Below, piece by piece: positions 10,500 to 21,689 of a stretch of 64,000 bases of DNA. Position numbers and translations under genes: made by a program. Each line of letters starts with the position of its first letter. Position 1 is the stretch's first letter. A model generated the notes under the pieces. The model did no database searches and had not been told where the DNA came from. It saw nothing but the letters and a program-made list of their open reading frames with translations. Source of the stretch: Dipteris shenzhenensis (taxonomy: Eukaryota > Polypodiophyta > Polypodiopsida > Gleicheniales); NCBI GenBank assembly GCA_047967505.1, contig CM106541.1; one strand, given 5' to 3'.

Positions 10500-11225
10500 A
10501 TGATGGGTAGAGGAGGGGGGTAGAGGAGAGGGCTGAGGCGGGGGGATAGGGAGCGGGGTAGAGGAGAGGGGGGTAGATGAGAGGGCTGAGGCAGAGGATA
10601 GGGAGCGGGGGAGAGGAGAGAGTTGAGGCGAGGGTTAGAGAGCAGGGGAGAGGTGAGGGCGAGGCGGGGGGTAGGGAGCGGGGTAGAGGAGAGCGGGGTA
10701 GAGGAAAGGGGGGTAGAGGCAGGGGGTAGGGAGCGGGGTAGAGGAGAGGGGTAGGGAGCGGGGTAGAGGGAGGGCTGAGGCAGAGGGTAGGGAGCAGGGG
10801 GAGGAGCAGGCTGAGGCGGGGGGTAGGGAGCGGGGGAGAGGAGGGGGTGGGGTAGAGGGAGGGCTGAGGCGGAGGGTAGGGATCGGGGGGAGGAGTAGGC
10901 TGAGGTGGGGCGTAGGGAGCGGGGTAGAGGAAGGGCTGAGGCGGAGGGTAGGGAGCGGGGGAGAGGAGGGGGAGAGGGCTGAGAGGCAGGGAAGGGGGGG
11001 CGGGCTGAGAGGGAGAGGAGGGGAAGGGGGAGCGCCGGGCTGAGAGGGAGAGGAGGAGGACGAAGGGAGGGGCTGAGGGAGGGGGAGGGGGAGGGGCTAA
11101 GAGGGGAGGTGGCGGGCTGAGAGGGAGAGGAGGAGGGAGGGAGGGGCTGAGGGCGAGGGAGGGGGAGGGAGGGAGGGGCTGAGGGAGAGGGGGCAGCAAG
11201 GGTTGGGGAGGAGCAGCAGCTCGAG
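10500..11225 (-). repeat. G-rich minisatellite forming the LINE 5' region
   Basis: About 700 bp of imperfect tandem units on the theme GGGTAGGGAGCGGGGTAGAGGAGAGGG with intervening GCTGAGGCGG words (roughly 30-40-bp periods), purine-rich on the plus strand. On the LINE sense strand the array is C/T-rich and sits at the very 5' end, starting about 15 bp inside the target-site duplication. A similar C-rich block opens the second LINE at about 20.1 kb, so it seems to be part of the element. Confidence 0.75.
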
Positions 11226-11240
11226 CTGTTCTTTCTTTTA

Positions 11241-11260
11241 TGCTCCCTCTCATTCTAACA
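11241..11260 (+). repeat. Copia 3' LTR, right end plus second copy of the LINE target site
   Basis: Positions 11241-11256 repeat exactly the 16 bases at 7601-7616 (TGCTCCCTCTCATTCT). This is the target-site duplication of the LINE. The next four bases complete the LTR terminus CTAACA at 11260. Confidence 0.85.
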
Positions 11261-12042
11261 ATAGAAGAGAAGAAAACCTTTGGCATGGAAAGATGCAGCT
11301 ATGAGACTTATAAGGGGAAAAGACTGTCCAAAATAAATCCAGGATTTGCAATCAGATGAAGCAAAGAGGATGGTGTAGCAACTTTACATTACAGTCAAAT
11401 ATTTCAAATAGAAATTGCTTTAGCTGCTTTATGAATTATTATTTGTGATCCTTGACATACAAAAATATGCATAAGCATGCGTAGCTCTTTTGACCAGACT
11501 AAACAAGTGGAAATTTGTCGAGAATCCATCTGAGTCATGATAGAGCTTGGATCATCATGATTTTGGAGTGATTACCAATCAAATTGGAATGGCATCACAA
11601 CCCTTGTGGATGCTACAGAAAGATGCGTCTGATTTTATCAGTTTTTTTTTCTTTCCTTTCATTTTTAAATTATGTATCCCTAATTAATGATGAATTATAG
11701 TTTTATCATCGATTCATTTTTCTAAGCTGCTGAAAAGGATCAACTTCTTCTATCATTATTTAATTTTTGTGCTCCGTACTTTGACCATATTTTGTTCCAC
11801 CTAGACTGATTGTTTCTGAGAAGTGTATGCTTTCTGCTTTTATGAAATTTGGGAAGGTCGGTGTGTTTTATGAACTGTCAACTCTGTTTAACATGTATGT
11901 TTCTGTTTTGTATGGAGGAGGATTTATAGGAAAGAACATGATAGTGGATCATCAGATTTAAATTGTCGGCCAGAATAGACTATTTTTTTTATTTTTCGAC
12001 ATCAAGCAGGCAAGGGCTTTGTGAACCCACGGTGTATGCTAG
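11261..12042. other. Non-coding stretch upstream of the ARC6 relic
   Basis: AT-rich, with no recognised domain or repeat. It probably includes intron or host flank of the ARC6 locus. A pyrimidine-rich run ending in CAG at 12009 and a TAG at 12042 are candidate splice acceptors for the following exon. In-frame stops between the two (TGA 12022, TAG 12040) favour the second or indicate decay. Confidence 0.5.
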
Positions 12043-13152
12043 AGAAGTATTCTATGGGCTGTTGGTGAAAGGGGGGAATTCGCACCTGTTCCTGGATTCA
12101 CAAGGGAAGAATATGTAAACGAGGCATTTGCTCGCATGACAGCTGCTGATCAGGTTGCTTTTTTCACTGCTACTCCCCCCAACATTCCACCAGAGAGTTC
12201 TGAAGTTTATGCAGTAGCTCTTGCAAATGTAGCAGAAGGTTTTGTTGCAAAGAAACCTGTCCGAATTCAGGAAGCAGACACACTGTTTTTCGAGCTTCAA
12301 GCAGCAAATGCCCCTTACGAGGTGTCGGTTGATTTTCGTGTTGTAACCGAGCCACTAGACTTTGCGTTGGAAAGAGCAATGTGTTCACTACTGCTGGGGG
12401 AGCTTGATGACTGTCGTGATTGGTTAGGTTTAGATGATAAGAATTCTCCTTACAGGGATCCAGCAATAACGGATTTTGTTTTTGCAAATTCACTTGGAAT
12501 TGAGAAGGATGATTATCTACCTGGTGTATGCAAACTGCTAGAGACTTGGTTAAGGGAGGCGGTCTTTCCAAATTTCCGTGAAACTGATGAGTTGCAAGTG
12601 AAGCTTAGGGATTATTTTGATAATACTGGAGTTCTGAATTATCTGGAGCGATTGGAGAAGGGGAAGTCTCCTTTGGCAGCTGCAGCTGCAATCTTGTACA
12701 ACTGGGAGCTGGTGCAGGTGCAGTTCTTGATTGCGTAAAGGCATCAACATTGGACACTTTGCGGAAAGTCTTTTCGTTGGGGAAGGTAAGGGGAAGCGTG
12801 GCCAAGGACAAAAATATTGTTGAATCAGTTCTTGATACGAAAGAGTATTCATACGATCAAGAGCACAAGGAAGGCCTCTATCACAGCCCTCAACAGAATG
12901 CTTCTAGTGATGGACGTTTAGTCGAAATCACCAGCTTCTCACTTGGAACCAACCTTTCTGGAAGCAGTTGGAGTGATAGTGCAGTTGTGGAGGGCTTTCA
13001 GAGTGTAAAACATGAAGGAGTTTCTCCAGTGTAGATTGCTTGTGCAGGGATTTTAGTTGGAGCTTTGTCTTTCTTCGGTTGGAGGATCTTCTCATCTCGT
13101 CTTGGTTCTATGAAATCGACTTCAACACCAATAATGACTACTAATTCTGCAG

Positions 13153-13434
13153 GTATAACGAATTCTTGGGGTATTTTGCAATGAAAAGGTGGCAGCTCTG
13201 ATATTTGGGTAGTCTGTTGACCTTTTACAATATTGATGCATGGTCATCTAGGTTACATAGACTCCGTTAATGGATAAGATTTCTAATATGGATAATGCAA
13301 GAATACATCAAGCCCGTATTAAATGCCTTTTCTACTCATGCATGGACTTTGCCAAAGCACAATGGAAAAACAATAGTTATGAGTGATTGTATTTTACTTG
13401 CCTTGGAAGAATCATGTTGAGTGTTCTTGTACAG
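13153..13434 (+). other. ARC6 relic intron (GT-AG)
   Basis: The donor is AG/GTATAACG after the TTNSAG stretch, and the acceptor is TTGTACAG before GSVSEIG. A glycine codon is split phase 1 across the junction. The retained intron argues that this is a decayed genomic copy of the gene and not a processed pseudogene. Confidence 0.75.
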
Positions 13435-13569
13435 GTTCTGTCTCAGAAATTGGGCGTGAGGCTGTGCCGAAGATGGGATACCCGGCTTGCAGAGCACCTC
13501 GTCGAGGCATGGCAAGCTGCAAAAGCTAAGGCCCTTGGTGCAGACCATGCTGTTGAAAAACTAGCTGAG

Positions 13570-13706
13570 GTGCACATTTTAATTAAATCCCTCAAAGATT
13601 ACCATCTTGATGAGTGTAGAGATCTACAAGCTTGTTTGGTTCAAAAGGTTGAACTGAACCCATACATGTTTCATCACACTCATTCTGCTTCTTCTGGTCT
13701 TAAAAG
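13570..13706 (+). other. ARC6 relic intron (GT-AG)
   Basis: The donor is GAG/GTGCAC after KLAE, and the acceptor is TTAAAAG before GTGCTGGATGGG (VLDG). It joins in phase 0 and rebuilds the conserved E-V-L-D-G junction of the ARC6 C-terminal domain. Confidence 0.75.
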
Positions 13707-13997
13707 GTGCTGGATGGGCAGATGTTAAAAAGCTGGAGTGAACGTGCTAGAGACATGGCGAAAAATGGATGGTACTGGGAATATAAACTTATCAGTCTAA
13801 GCATAGAGAGTGTGACCATCAGCACAGATGGAAAAAGAGCCATTGTAGAAGCAACGCTACAGGAAGCTGCCAGTCTGTATGATAAAAAGAAGCTTGACAT
13901 GACTGACTCTTACCATAGTACATACACCACTAGGTATGAGCTGTCTGCAATTGACGGTACCTGGAAGATAACTTTGGGAGTTGTTCTGCGTTCATGA

Positions 13998-15200
13998 TCT
14001 GCAACTTTGGGAGCTGCTCTATGTTTATGATATAAGAATTTGGGAGCTGTACTGAATTTAGACCCGTTGAGACCAAGATAAACACTCAATTCACATCTAG
14101 CACTATGAAGCTTCTTTGAACAACCTGGAAGGAAGGAAAATGAGGATTTTCCATTAGGTAATAATCGATTAATTAAGCTTAAGCCATGTAAAATCTGTAG
14201 CTTTTGCAATGTTCTGACCAAAGCAGCAAAATACTTTGTGATATCTTGTGGTTCATGATTTCATCTCTCTATCGACATTCTCTTCTACTTTCTTAATTGT
14301 AACATGTTATCAAAGCTAGATTGAGGGTTGAGCTAGTATTCCAAGAGAGGATCAGTCTAAAGATTTACCTAGCGAGTATTGCTATGCAAGCTTTCTGAAT
14401 TTTGCTATTATTGAGAAACGTTGTTTCCTTGGTCTGTAGGCGAAGTGAAGAGACGTCCACAATGTAAAACTCCTTGTGTAGCCAATCAAATTGCATCACA
14501 AGTTGGAGAGTACCTACTAGGTGCTAGTAGCATAAGAGGCAGTGCTACATGAGTGTCAACATAAGAGAGCACAACATAGTCTTAACAAGCTCTAAACTTC
14601 TAAACATAAACATTCGTTCAAGAATCAGCGTTGACAACGACAAAAGATAGTAGCAGATAAAACATAAAATGCAAAAGAGGTGATTACGTTAACTGCAACA
14701 AATTGTTCATAGAAACAGTGTACCAATGAGTCAACCAACAACGAATCTTAGTTCAGCGAGTGCTATCAGCCAGGAATCAATTGTCCAACCAGAATCAATA
14801 ATTACAGCAGTAACAGAACAAAGCAATACGTAGACAAGCAAGATAATTCAAGATTTGTCATAAGTCACATTGGGTTGTCATGGGAGGTCGGCTCAGCGAA
14901 CATAGCTCTTATGGTTGCTTCAAGTATACTCGGAGCAAGCAAATTCTGTTGATGAGGAGATCTTGGAGAGCGAGCTTGCTAATGGCACCGCTATTTTTTG
15001 GGATGCTAGTTCACATACTCTAACGTAGCGTTGAATTCATTTTGCTTTTGAGTAGGTGCACATATTATTTGGGATAAATGTAATGGCTTGTTGATTAGTG
15101 ATGACTCTCGATTAGGGGGATGATTTTGAATTTACTTGGATCCAGAGGGGTGTTTTTTGTCAAATACTTGGTTGCCAGGTCAGCGAGGTTACCTCTCCTT
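13998..15200. other. No gene; possible decayed copia LTR/PBS near 14.3 kb
   Basis: I see no coding sequence. At 14305-14316 the sequence TGTTATCAAAGC directly follows TAACA, as in a degenerate LTR end plus tRNA-Met primer-binding site of a plus-strand copia element. No LTR partner or gag was found, so this remains tentative. The rest looks like unstructured intergenic DNA. Confidence 0.35.
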
Positions 15201-16090
15201 TGCAACATTTCACTCCTATGTTGGAGAGTTTAGGAGGAAACTCCTTTCTGGAGTTTATCCATAATTAACCTTGCTTTCAAGGTGGTCGTCACAAGTTATG
15301 CTTGCCACAGTGAGATTTATTTACTCATGTTGGTGCCATTCTAGGGATTGCAGTGATCCACTCAAAAAGGCCTATCAGGAATTTTCTATATAGTGGGCTA
15401 GATGATTCGATAGAGACCAAAGTAAAGGTGGCTTGGAGACCTTGATCCGCCCCATGCAAGAATTGGGCCTCTATCATTGATTCAAACTTGCATTGCAAAG
15501 CCTTGTTATGCTTTGCCAGGATAGGAACCTTGGAAATAATTTTCTCTCCATGCATACAATCCTTTTCTCCCTCGAGGGGGCTGGATGGATAGTACTAGGT
15601 GGGATTTTACTTCAGCCCATTACAAGACTCCCTCCTCACCTCTTATGGCTGCTATCATGAAAGCTTAAGGTGGCTCCAAAAGTACTCTTCAGAGAATTGC
15701 CCCTTCCTCTCAAGAAGAGATTGATAGGAAGCCTATCATGTGGAATAACAACATACTTGATGAACATGGAAGACCACTTGGCACTCTCATTATATGCAGT
15801 GGTCTAGATGAGAGAGATTTCTCGGGCACTCGGAAGGATTTGAAAAACCTTCCATAAACTCCAACAAATAAGTCACCTTAGAGGAAGTGGAAGGAGAATT
15901 CAACAGATTGATACAACCATATCCTTGGTTTGCATGATAGGCCTCGCTATCGCTCTACTTGGCTTAGAGCCTTTACGAGGTCAGATATCCCACTTCAGGT
16001 CATAAGGCTACAACGTTGACATAGGGATGCCTTGGTTTTTTATGTTCACTTTGGGGGCAGGTTGTCCAGTCTACAGATGGGGATAACTTT
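15200..16090 (+). mobile_element. LINE fragment (post-RT region)
   Basis: The plus strand encodes pieces parallel to the 7617-11240 LINE. They are a KVKVAW..P segment with SNLHCKALLC (about 15420-15510), SSQEEIDRKPIMWNNNILDE (about 15705-15765) and GMPWFFMFTLG (about 16026-16060). The first element has SSREEIDRRTVMWNDSILYD and GMPWFLMCMM at corresponding places, so both belong to one family. It runs in the opposite orientation, has no poly(A) end, and breaks into a microsatellite at about 16095. Confidence 0.75.
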
Positions 16091-16095
16091 GCCAT

Positions 16096-16412
16096 GCATA
16101 CATGCACACACACCCACATGCACATATGCACCTCTACGGACAAGCCCATCCACCACGCTCTCAATCATCACAAACGCACATGTACATGTATGTGCACCCG
16201 CATGTGCGCATGCACACACACATAAATGCACACACTCGCACGTGGATGCGTGTGCTAATATACATGCACATACATACATACATACATACATATACTTTTA
16301 CATATACATATACATATACATGTATATGCATGTGCACATATACACGCACATACATACATACATACATACATATACATATGCATGTATATGTATGTATATG
16401 TATATGTGGAGT
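16096..16412. repeat. Compound CA/TG and CATA/TATG microsatellite
   Basis: About 300 bp of CACA, CATG, ACATACAT and TATATG repeats. Open frames through it on both strands are His/Thr- or Cys/Val-rich artefacts. Confidence 0.9.
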
Positions 16413-16725
16413 ATTGGGTTTTGGCTTCAGGATGATAACTAGTGTTACAATTGAGAGAGTAGCTAAAGTGAAATATTGAAAGACACATGAAACCATGAAC
16501 CATAAGATATCACAAAGCAACACAAAAAGTATTTTGATCACTAAAAGGATACAACTTACTAAGATGTCTCACACACTCATGTACAAGACCTTAAATAGGC
16601 AATTGAAAGAGTCCACTTATCCTACACTAAGCCTTACATCCAAGGACGTGATTACAACCAATTGTGTCATACTACCCACATGTGTCACAAGCCTACCACA
16701 CAACTAGAACCTTAGGCAACCCACT
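16413..16725. other. No gene seen
   Basis: This stretch lies between the microsatellite and the tandem duplication. No protein family or repeat could be recognised in it. Confidence 0.4.
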
Positions 16726-17270
16726 CTACTACTAATATCACATGCTATGATCATCTATTTGTGAACACTCTCTTTTGATCTAGCATCCACATCACGCAGG
16801 GTGTGCTTTGACCAAGAAATCATTAAGGACTCACTTAGAATTTTTTGATCACAAAGAAGTGCTAAACCCACATAGACTACAATATACTTTGAGCATGATT
16901 CGTTTCATGGTTGGATGCAATATCTTTTATGATTAAGCTTCTCATCTCACAACTTCTTGTGGCAATATGTTTAAGTCACTTGCAATAGTACCAGCTACTA
17001 CTACTAATATCGCATGCTATGATCATCTATTTGTGAACACTCTCTTTTGATCTAGCATCCACATCATGCAGGGTGTGCTTTGACCAGGAAATCATTAAGG
17101 ACTCACTTAGAATTTTTTGATCACAAAGAAGTGCTAAACCCACATAGACTACAATATACTTTCAGCATTGGCAAGATTGGTTTCATGGTTGGATGCAATA
17201 TCTTTATGATTAGGCTTCTCATCTCACAACTTCTTGCGGCAATATGTTCAAGTCGCTTGCAATAGTACCA
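16726..17270. repeat. Tandem direct duplication of about 272 bp
   Basis: Two head-to-tail copies (about 16726-16997 and 16998-17270), each starting at CTACTACTAATATC, differ by scattered substitutions and a roughly 9-bp insertion in the second. They lie at the 3' edge of a minus-strand copia gag relic. Confidence 0.85.
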
Positions 17271-17898
17271 AATATGAGGCTTATTCACAAAAAGAGCATG
17301 CTCAATAGAACATTTTCTTTCTTCATCCTTTGAAGATATTACATGTTGCTACCTTTCTTTGTCATTTTCCTTCCTTGAAGCGATTCATGTCTTGTTCAAA
17401 ATAAAGGCAACAACAACACCACTAAGAGTTAAAGTAGATAGATTTGCAAGAGCAAGATACACATGCTTCATATCATGCATGCTGGCGAGAAGAACAAACA
17501 CAAGTTCTTTGTTACTTACGTTACCCTTGCGCAAGCAAACTATTCCAACAAGACACAAACGTTTCCAATATGTTTGGCCATTTTTACACGTTCATTCATC
17601 TTGAGGCAATATACATTCTTCTAAAGAAACAATTGAGAAGTAGCATTTAATTCACCAAATAGATGTCGATGACGTTCCCAAGTTTCATGTGAAGAACCTT
17701 CCGAAGCCACTTGATCTATTTGAGAATCTGTCAAGTCTTCAAGTCAATGAGCAAATCGCTTCTTGTCAACTCTGAATACTATCTCCCACATATCTGTCTC
17801 AATCAATCCCATCTTTCTCTTGATAGACCATGCATAGTACTTTGTTCCCTCAAACCGATCCTTCTTGTCAAAAAACTTTCCCTTGGTAGCCATGAGCG
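17270..17898 (-). pseudogene. Degenerate Ty1/copia gag fragment
   Basis: The minus strand from 17898 reads MATKGKFFDKKDRFEG, then TKYYAWSIKRKMGLIETD, the start of a copia gag polyprotein (Phe-Asp-Gly/Trp segment). A later piece, LKMNERVKMAKHI, resembles the gag region that bundles the capsid helices. Stops break it after about 50 codons. No pol follows. Confidence 0.65.
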
Positions 17899-18580
17899 TT
17901 GACCACTAATCACAAACATGATGGTTGTAATTGAAATCATCATCACACACAAAAGGAACACAAGGCTTCACTTAGGAGAGTAATATTTGTTATGCTTTTA
18001 GCACATAGGAATATAAAATAGGACTTTGCAATTGACTTGATAATAAATCCTTGAAAAGAAAGGGAGGGGAGCCTTAAGGGCATAAGATAATGGCCACAAG
18101 TAAATTATGTGTGAATCAATTACAACCCTTAGCCAAACAGGTGCTACGTGTCAACGATTGAGAGTATACGTGCAATAAAAAGAACTTGTAAATTCTCCAA
18201 GGGCATATAATTATAGTAGCACAGAAAAGCTCCAGCACAGACAACACATAGTAGGAAGAACAGGTATGGCTATGAACAGAGGAGAGGGTATGGATGTTCA
18301 ACTTGATACAGAGCAGGTCAATATCTAGTGAGCAAATGAATCAATGACTACCACAAATTGATAGTCCCCCCTGACAATTGCTCTTAAAATTGGAGAGTCG
18401 ACAAACAATAGGAGTCGAGCAACATCTCATCTCTGAAACATTCATCGGCATCTTATTGACACACAACAAGACATTGGAAAAGACCACAGCAAATTCCAAC
18501 ATGTCATATGAAAGAAAAATATGTAAAAGGAAATGTCTAACTTTGGCTCCATCAAGGTAAGTCTTGGCAAAAGACTCATC
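17899..18580. other. No intact gene; possibly decayed retroelement
   Basis: A short minus-strand open frame lies at 18341-18625, but no motif supports a family. I see nothing else. Confidence 0.3.
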
Positions 18581-18764
18581 ACATTTCCTTCTTTTTTTAA
18601 TTTGCATGAGACCATTGATATCCACATCATTTAGGCGCAGAGCTCAAATTAATATTCCTCCATACAATATCCACATTTCCTTCTTTTTTAATTTGCATGA
18701 GACTATTGATATCCACATAATTAAGGCTTGCAAAGCTCAAATTAATCTTTCTCCATACAATATC
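18581..18764. repeat. Tandem duplication, 92-bp period
   Basis: ACATTTCCTTCTTTTTT followed by AATTTGCATGAGAC begins at 18581 and again at 18673. The second copy has a few substitutions. Confidence 0.8.
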
Positions 18765-20060
18765 TCATACACCAAGGAGATATGAAAATTTGATAGTTTA
18801 TCTATCATTCTCATTTATGCATGAAGCGTATAAAAGGCAATAAAAATAAATAATTGTAATTTTTTGTACTATCTTTATCCCTTGATTGTTCTCTATTGAT
18901 CTGAAACATTAAAAAAAATGTGCATTAAAAAAATAAATCCAATTTATGCTATCTGCTCTCTTTCTATGAGAGGCCAACAAGCTTGGGAATTCAAATTTTT
19001 TGACCTCAATGCCTTGAGATATCTTGCTCAATGCCATCAAATGTACACTTTAAAGTGCTTTCCACTGTAAAGCCTCACATCCCTCACTTTGTGCTTTGAT
19101 ATTATGGAACATGCGTTCGGGGGAAATCCACTTAAGGTCATCATTATTTTCTTATAGTTGCAAAGCTACAAGTCACCAAGTGTCATAATGTACCTTGAAG
19201 TAACTATAATCCTTTTCCTTGGACTTTGAGTGGAGAGATGTATTCAAACGACAAATACTAACTCAATCTATCCTTGATGTCAATCCCATCCATCTTGATC
19301 ACAAAAGTAACCCTCCATCACATCCTACAAAATTTAGCTTTTGATGTTCTCACCTTCCATCTTATCTTGTAAAATCTCACCATAGCTTAGTGCATTTTTT
19401 AGTATGAAGACATCATTTTGGGTATGCAATTTGAATCATCTTCAACTTTATTTTTTAACAAGGAATCCAAATTATAATAAGATATCCATATATTCTTTGA
19501 TTATGTCAAGAACATTCTCAATTTTGTTGTACATTCATTGAAGTATATAAGTTAAAGATATTACGTTAAATGTAAAGAAAAGGATAAACTAAATGTTGTA
19601 GTAATAAGACGTTTCTCTTGGAAAAGAAAAAGAGTAATGCATTGCCTTCTAGGGTCAAGAGCAATTTGGCTAACTATCAACATGATTCTTATGAGTGGTA
19701 CACCTCCTAATATCCTTCCCCACACTATAGCATTAAAACAAATTTGGACTCATGCTTAATAAATGCTATGCTCATATATGATTATCTCTTAAAAATTGTT
19801 TTAGATTATGAATATGTGCCTTATTAATAAACCTCTTAAGAGAATGTATCAATGTTACTCTTTCGAAAAGTAGACATAAAATAACTAAATTTAGTTGAAG
19901 AGTAGCTAAAAGAAAATAGAAAAAAATAAAGACAGGAGACAAAGTTGGACACACATAGAGAAGAGTCCAAGTTGTAGAGCATGTATTTTCTTACATCATG
20001 CCCAATTTTGCCACCTCCTCCTCCCTCGACACAATTAAAGTTCCACCACCCACACAACAG
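18765..20060. other. AT-rich stretch without recognisable features
   Basis: No domain, repeat or RNA gene was recognised. Short open frames here are uninformative. Confidence 0.45.
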
Positions 20061-21689
20061 TTGCCTCTCCTCTCCTATACCTGCTTTGCCTTCTCCAGTA
20101 GCTACTCTAGCCCTATGCTATCCCCTATAGCTAGCCTTTAGTCCCTCTCAGCTCCCTCCCTCCCTCTTAGCCCTCTCTCCCCTTCTTAGCCCTCCCTCTC
20201 CCCTTTTTAGCCCTTCCCCTCCCCTCTTCCTTAGACTTCCTATAGATATTCTAGCTCTAGCCCCTCCCTATTCCCCTTCTCAATACCTCTCCCCCTCATA
20301 GCCCCTCTTATCCCTTCCCCTTTGCTCCTTCCTAATGTTCCCTTAGACTCTCTAGCTCTAGCCCCTCTCTAAGTAATGGATGGATTTTTCAACAACTTAA
20401 ATCGGCCATCCACTCTCAATAAATGCTGACCCATTAAGTCAATCCTTGCCCACTTCCATTGGCCAAAAGAGAGTTTATTTTCTCAATGATGAGTTGTTGT
20501 AGCTACAAAAGGATGTGGAGTTTAAGAGCTCCACCACCCTCTTTGCATGCATTCATAGGTACCACTCTTCCATATCACGAGCTAGGGACTAGCTGCTTGT
20601 GGCTTTACCTTCATACCTCATCCCAAGCTTTTTAAATATTCAATTGCTGAGATTAGATTGCTTTCAAGTGGCCGTTGACTCTCATGGATTCCTGAGCATA
20701 GTGCTCAAGGCTAGCCCCTAGCACTTGGTTTCTAGAAATATTCTTCAAGCCCTTTTTTACCTTGTAGAGGAGGATAGATAGGCAACATCACTTTTCAAAC
20801 AATTGTTAGGTTTGCGTGACGTGTATTTCCTAGAGTCATGGTCATTTTTAGACGCCCTTATATTTTTGATGACCACATCATGCCGTAGCATCTAGATTGC
20901 TCTCTTTTTCATTAGAGTTGAGATTGTGGGCAAGCAATATTAGTGTTGGATATATAGGACCTTTGAGCATTTTAGTAGAGATTGCCCAAAGAAGAAGAAA
21001 AGGACCAAGAGATTGTCTAGGGCTTTCCCTCCTCATCCTTCATAGAGTGTTCCTTTGGCACCTCCTTCCAATCCAACACTTGTTACACATTTCGCACATG
21101 CCACTCAGTGCTGGGGGGTTGTGGTTTTGCTCCTCCACCACTTATAGATCAGGAGGGCCCTTCTCTTGCATCAAAGCCCACTGAGATTGGGGCTAATGAT
21201 ATTCTAAATTTGGTCAAGGCTGCTGATGCCCATGACCCTCTTTAGGTTACAGAAAGTTATGCCCTAGACTTAGCTTTAAACAAGGCTGATGATGATGTTC
21301 TTGTAAATCCTCTTCAAGGTCATAGTATTCCATTTGAGTAGCCCCCTTCTGCTTTGATTCTCCCATCTCCCTTCATTGATTCAAGGAAGGAAGTGGCTCC
21401 TATCTCCTCATCTCTTTTTGCAAGTAGAGATTTTATGCACTCTAGCATCGTGCTTTGCTTAGAGGGAACTTGTTATCTCCTCTTAGTTGATTTTGGAGGG
21501 GTGGAGTTTATACCTTCTACCTTTGGTGATGTAGTCCTTGGTTTTCTATCAACAAGGCATCATGTTCAGGGGATTCGTTACCTTGTGGATTTCCCTCCTC
21601 TCCATTACTCTAGGAGATCTTCTACTCAGAAGGGAGTTGTTTTTTTAACAAGGTTGGGTAAGGTTTTATAGCCTACTTCCTCCCACTGA

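Larger units (their letters stand above)
7617..11240 (-). mobile_element. LINE retrotransposon inserted in the copia LTR
   Basis: This 3.6-kb minus-strand insertion is bounded by an exact 16-bp target-site duplication (7601-7616 and 11241-11256). It has a 12-T run at 7616-7627, that is, a poly(A) tail on the minus strand. From its 5' end it contains a C-rich tandem array (11225-10500), a short ORF1-like start (about 10434), an apurinic endonuclease fragment (10105-9790), a post-RT segment (9760-8960) and a zf-RVT-like tail to about 8170. Most of RT is missing between about 9790 and 9760, and stops are frequent. Both termini survive, so this is an internally deleted rather than 5'-truncated copy. 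Confidence 0.88.
12043..13997 (+). pseudogene. ARC6: ARC6 chloroplast-division protein, 3' half, inactivated
   Basis: ARC6 is an inner-envelope J-like protein that anchors plastid FtsZ and binds PDV2. From 12043 the frame gives RSILWAVG, then MTAADQVAFF, ESSEVYAVALANVAEGF, LPGVCKLLETWL and SPLAAAAAI, all matching the stromal region of ARC6. The transmembrane segment follows at 13035-13090, then the C-terminal domain ending at 13997 (VLDGQMLKSW, YTTRYEL, WKIT). Two GT-AG introns survive at 13153-13434 and 13570-13706, so it is not a retrocopy. I see three lesions. A frame change near 12697-12705 shifts from SPLAAAAAI to GAGAGAVLDCVKAS. A TAG at 13032-13034 stands where the family has Lys at the start of the membrane helix. 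One extra G near 13476 separates VPKM from DTRLAEHL. The N-terminal J-like half is absent from the window. Sequencing errors could explain single lesions, but hardly all three plus the missing half. Confidence 0.87.

Noticed and set aside
10333-11286. A 317-residue minus-strand proline/leucine/serine-rich open frame
   Set aside because: It is the translation of the C-rich tandem array at the LINE 5' end. There is no domain, and low complexity explains the lack of stops.
13387-13728. 113-residue open frame as a separate small gene
   Set aside because: Its middle is one exon of the ARC6 relic. The first and last parts are intron read-through.
16726-17270. The two 272-bp copies as LTRs or CRISPR-like repeats
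   Set aside because: They are directly adjacent without spacer or interior, so a simple tandem duplication explains them.
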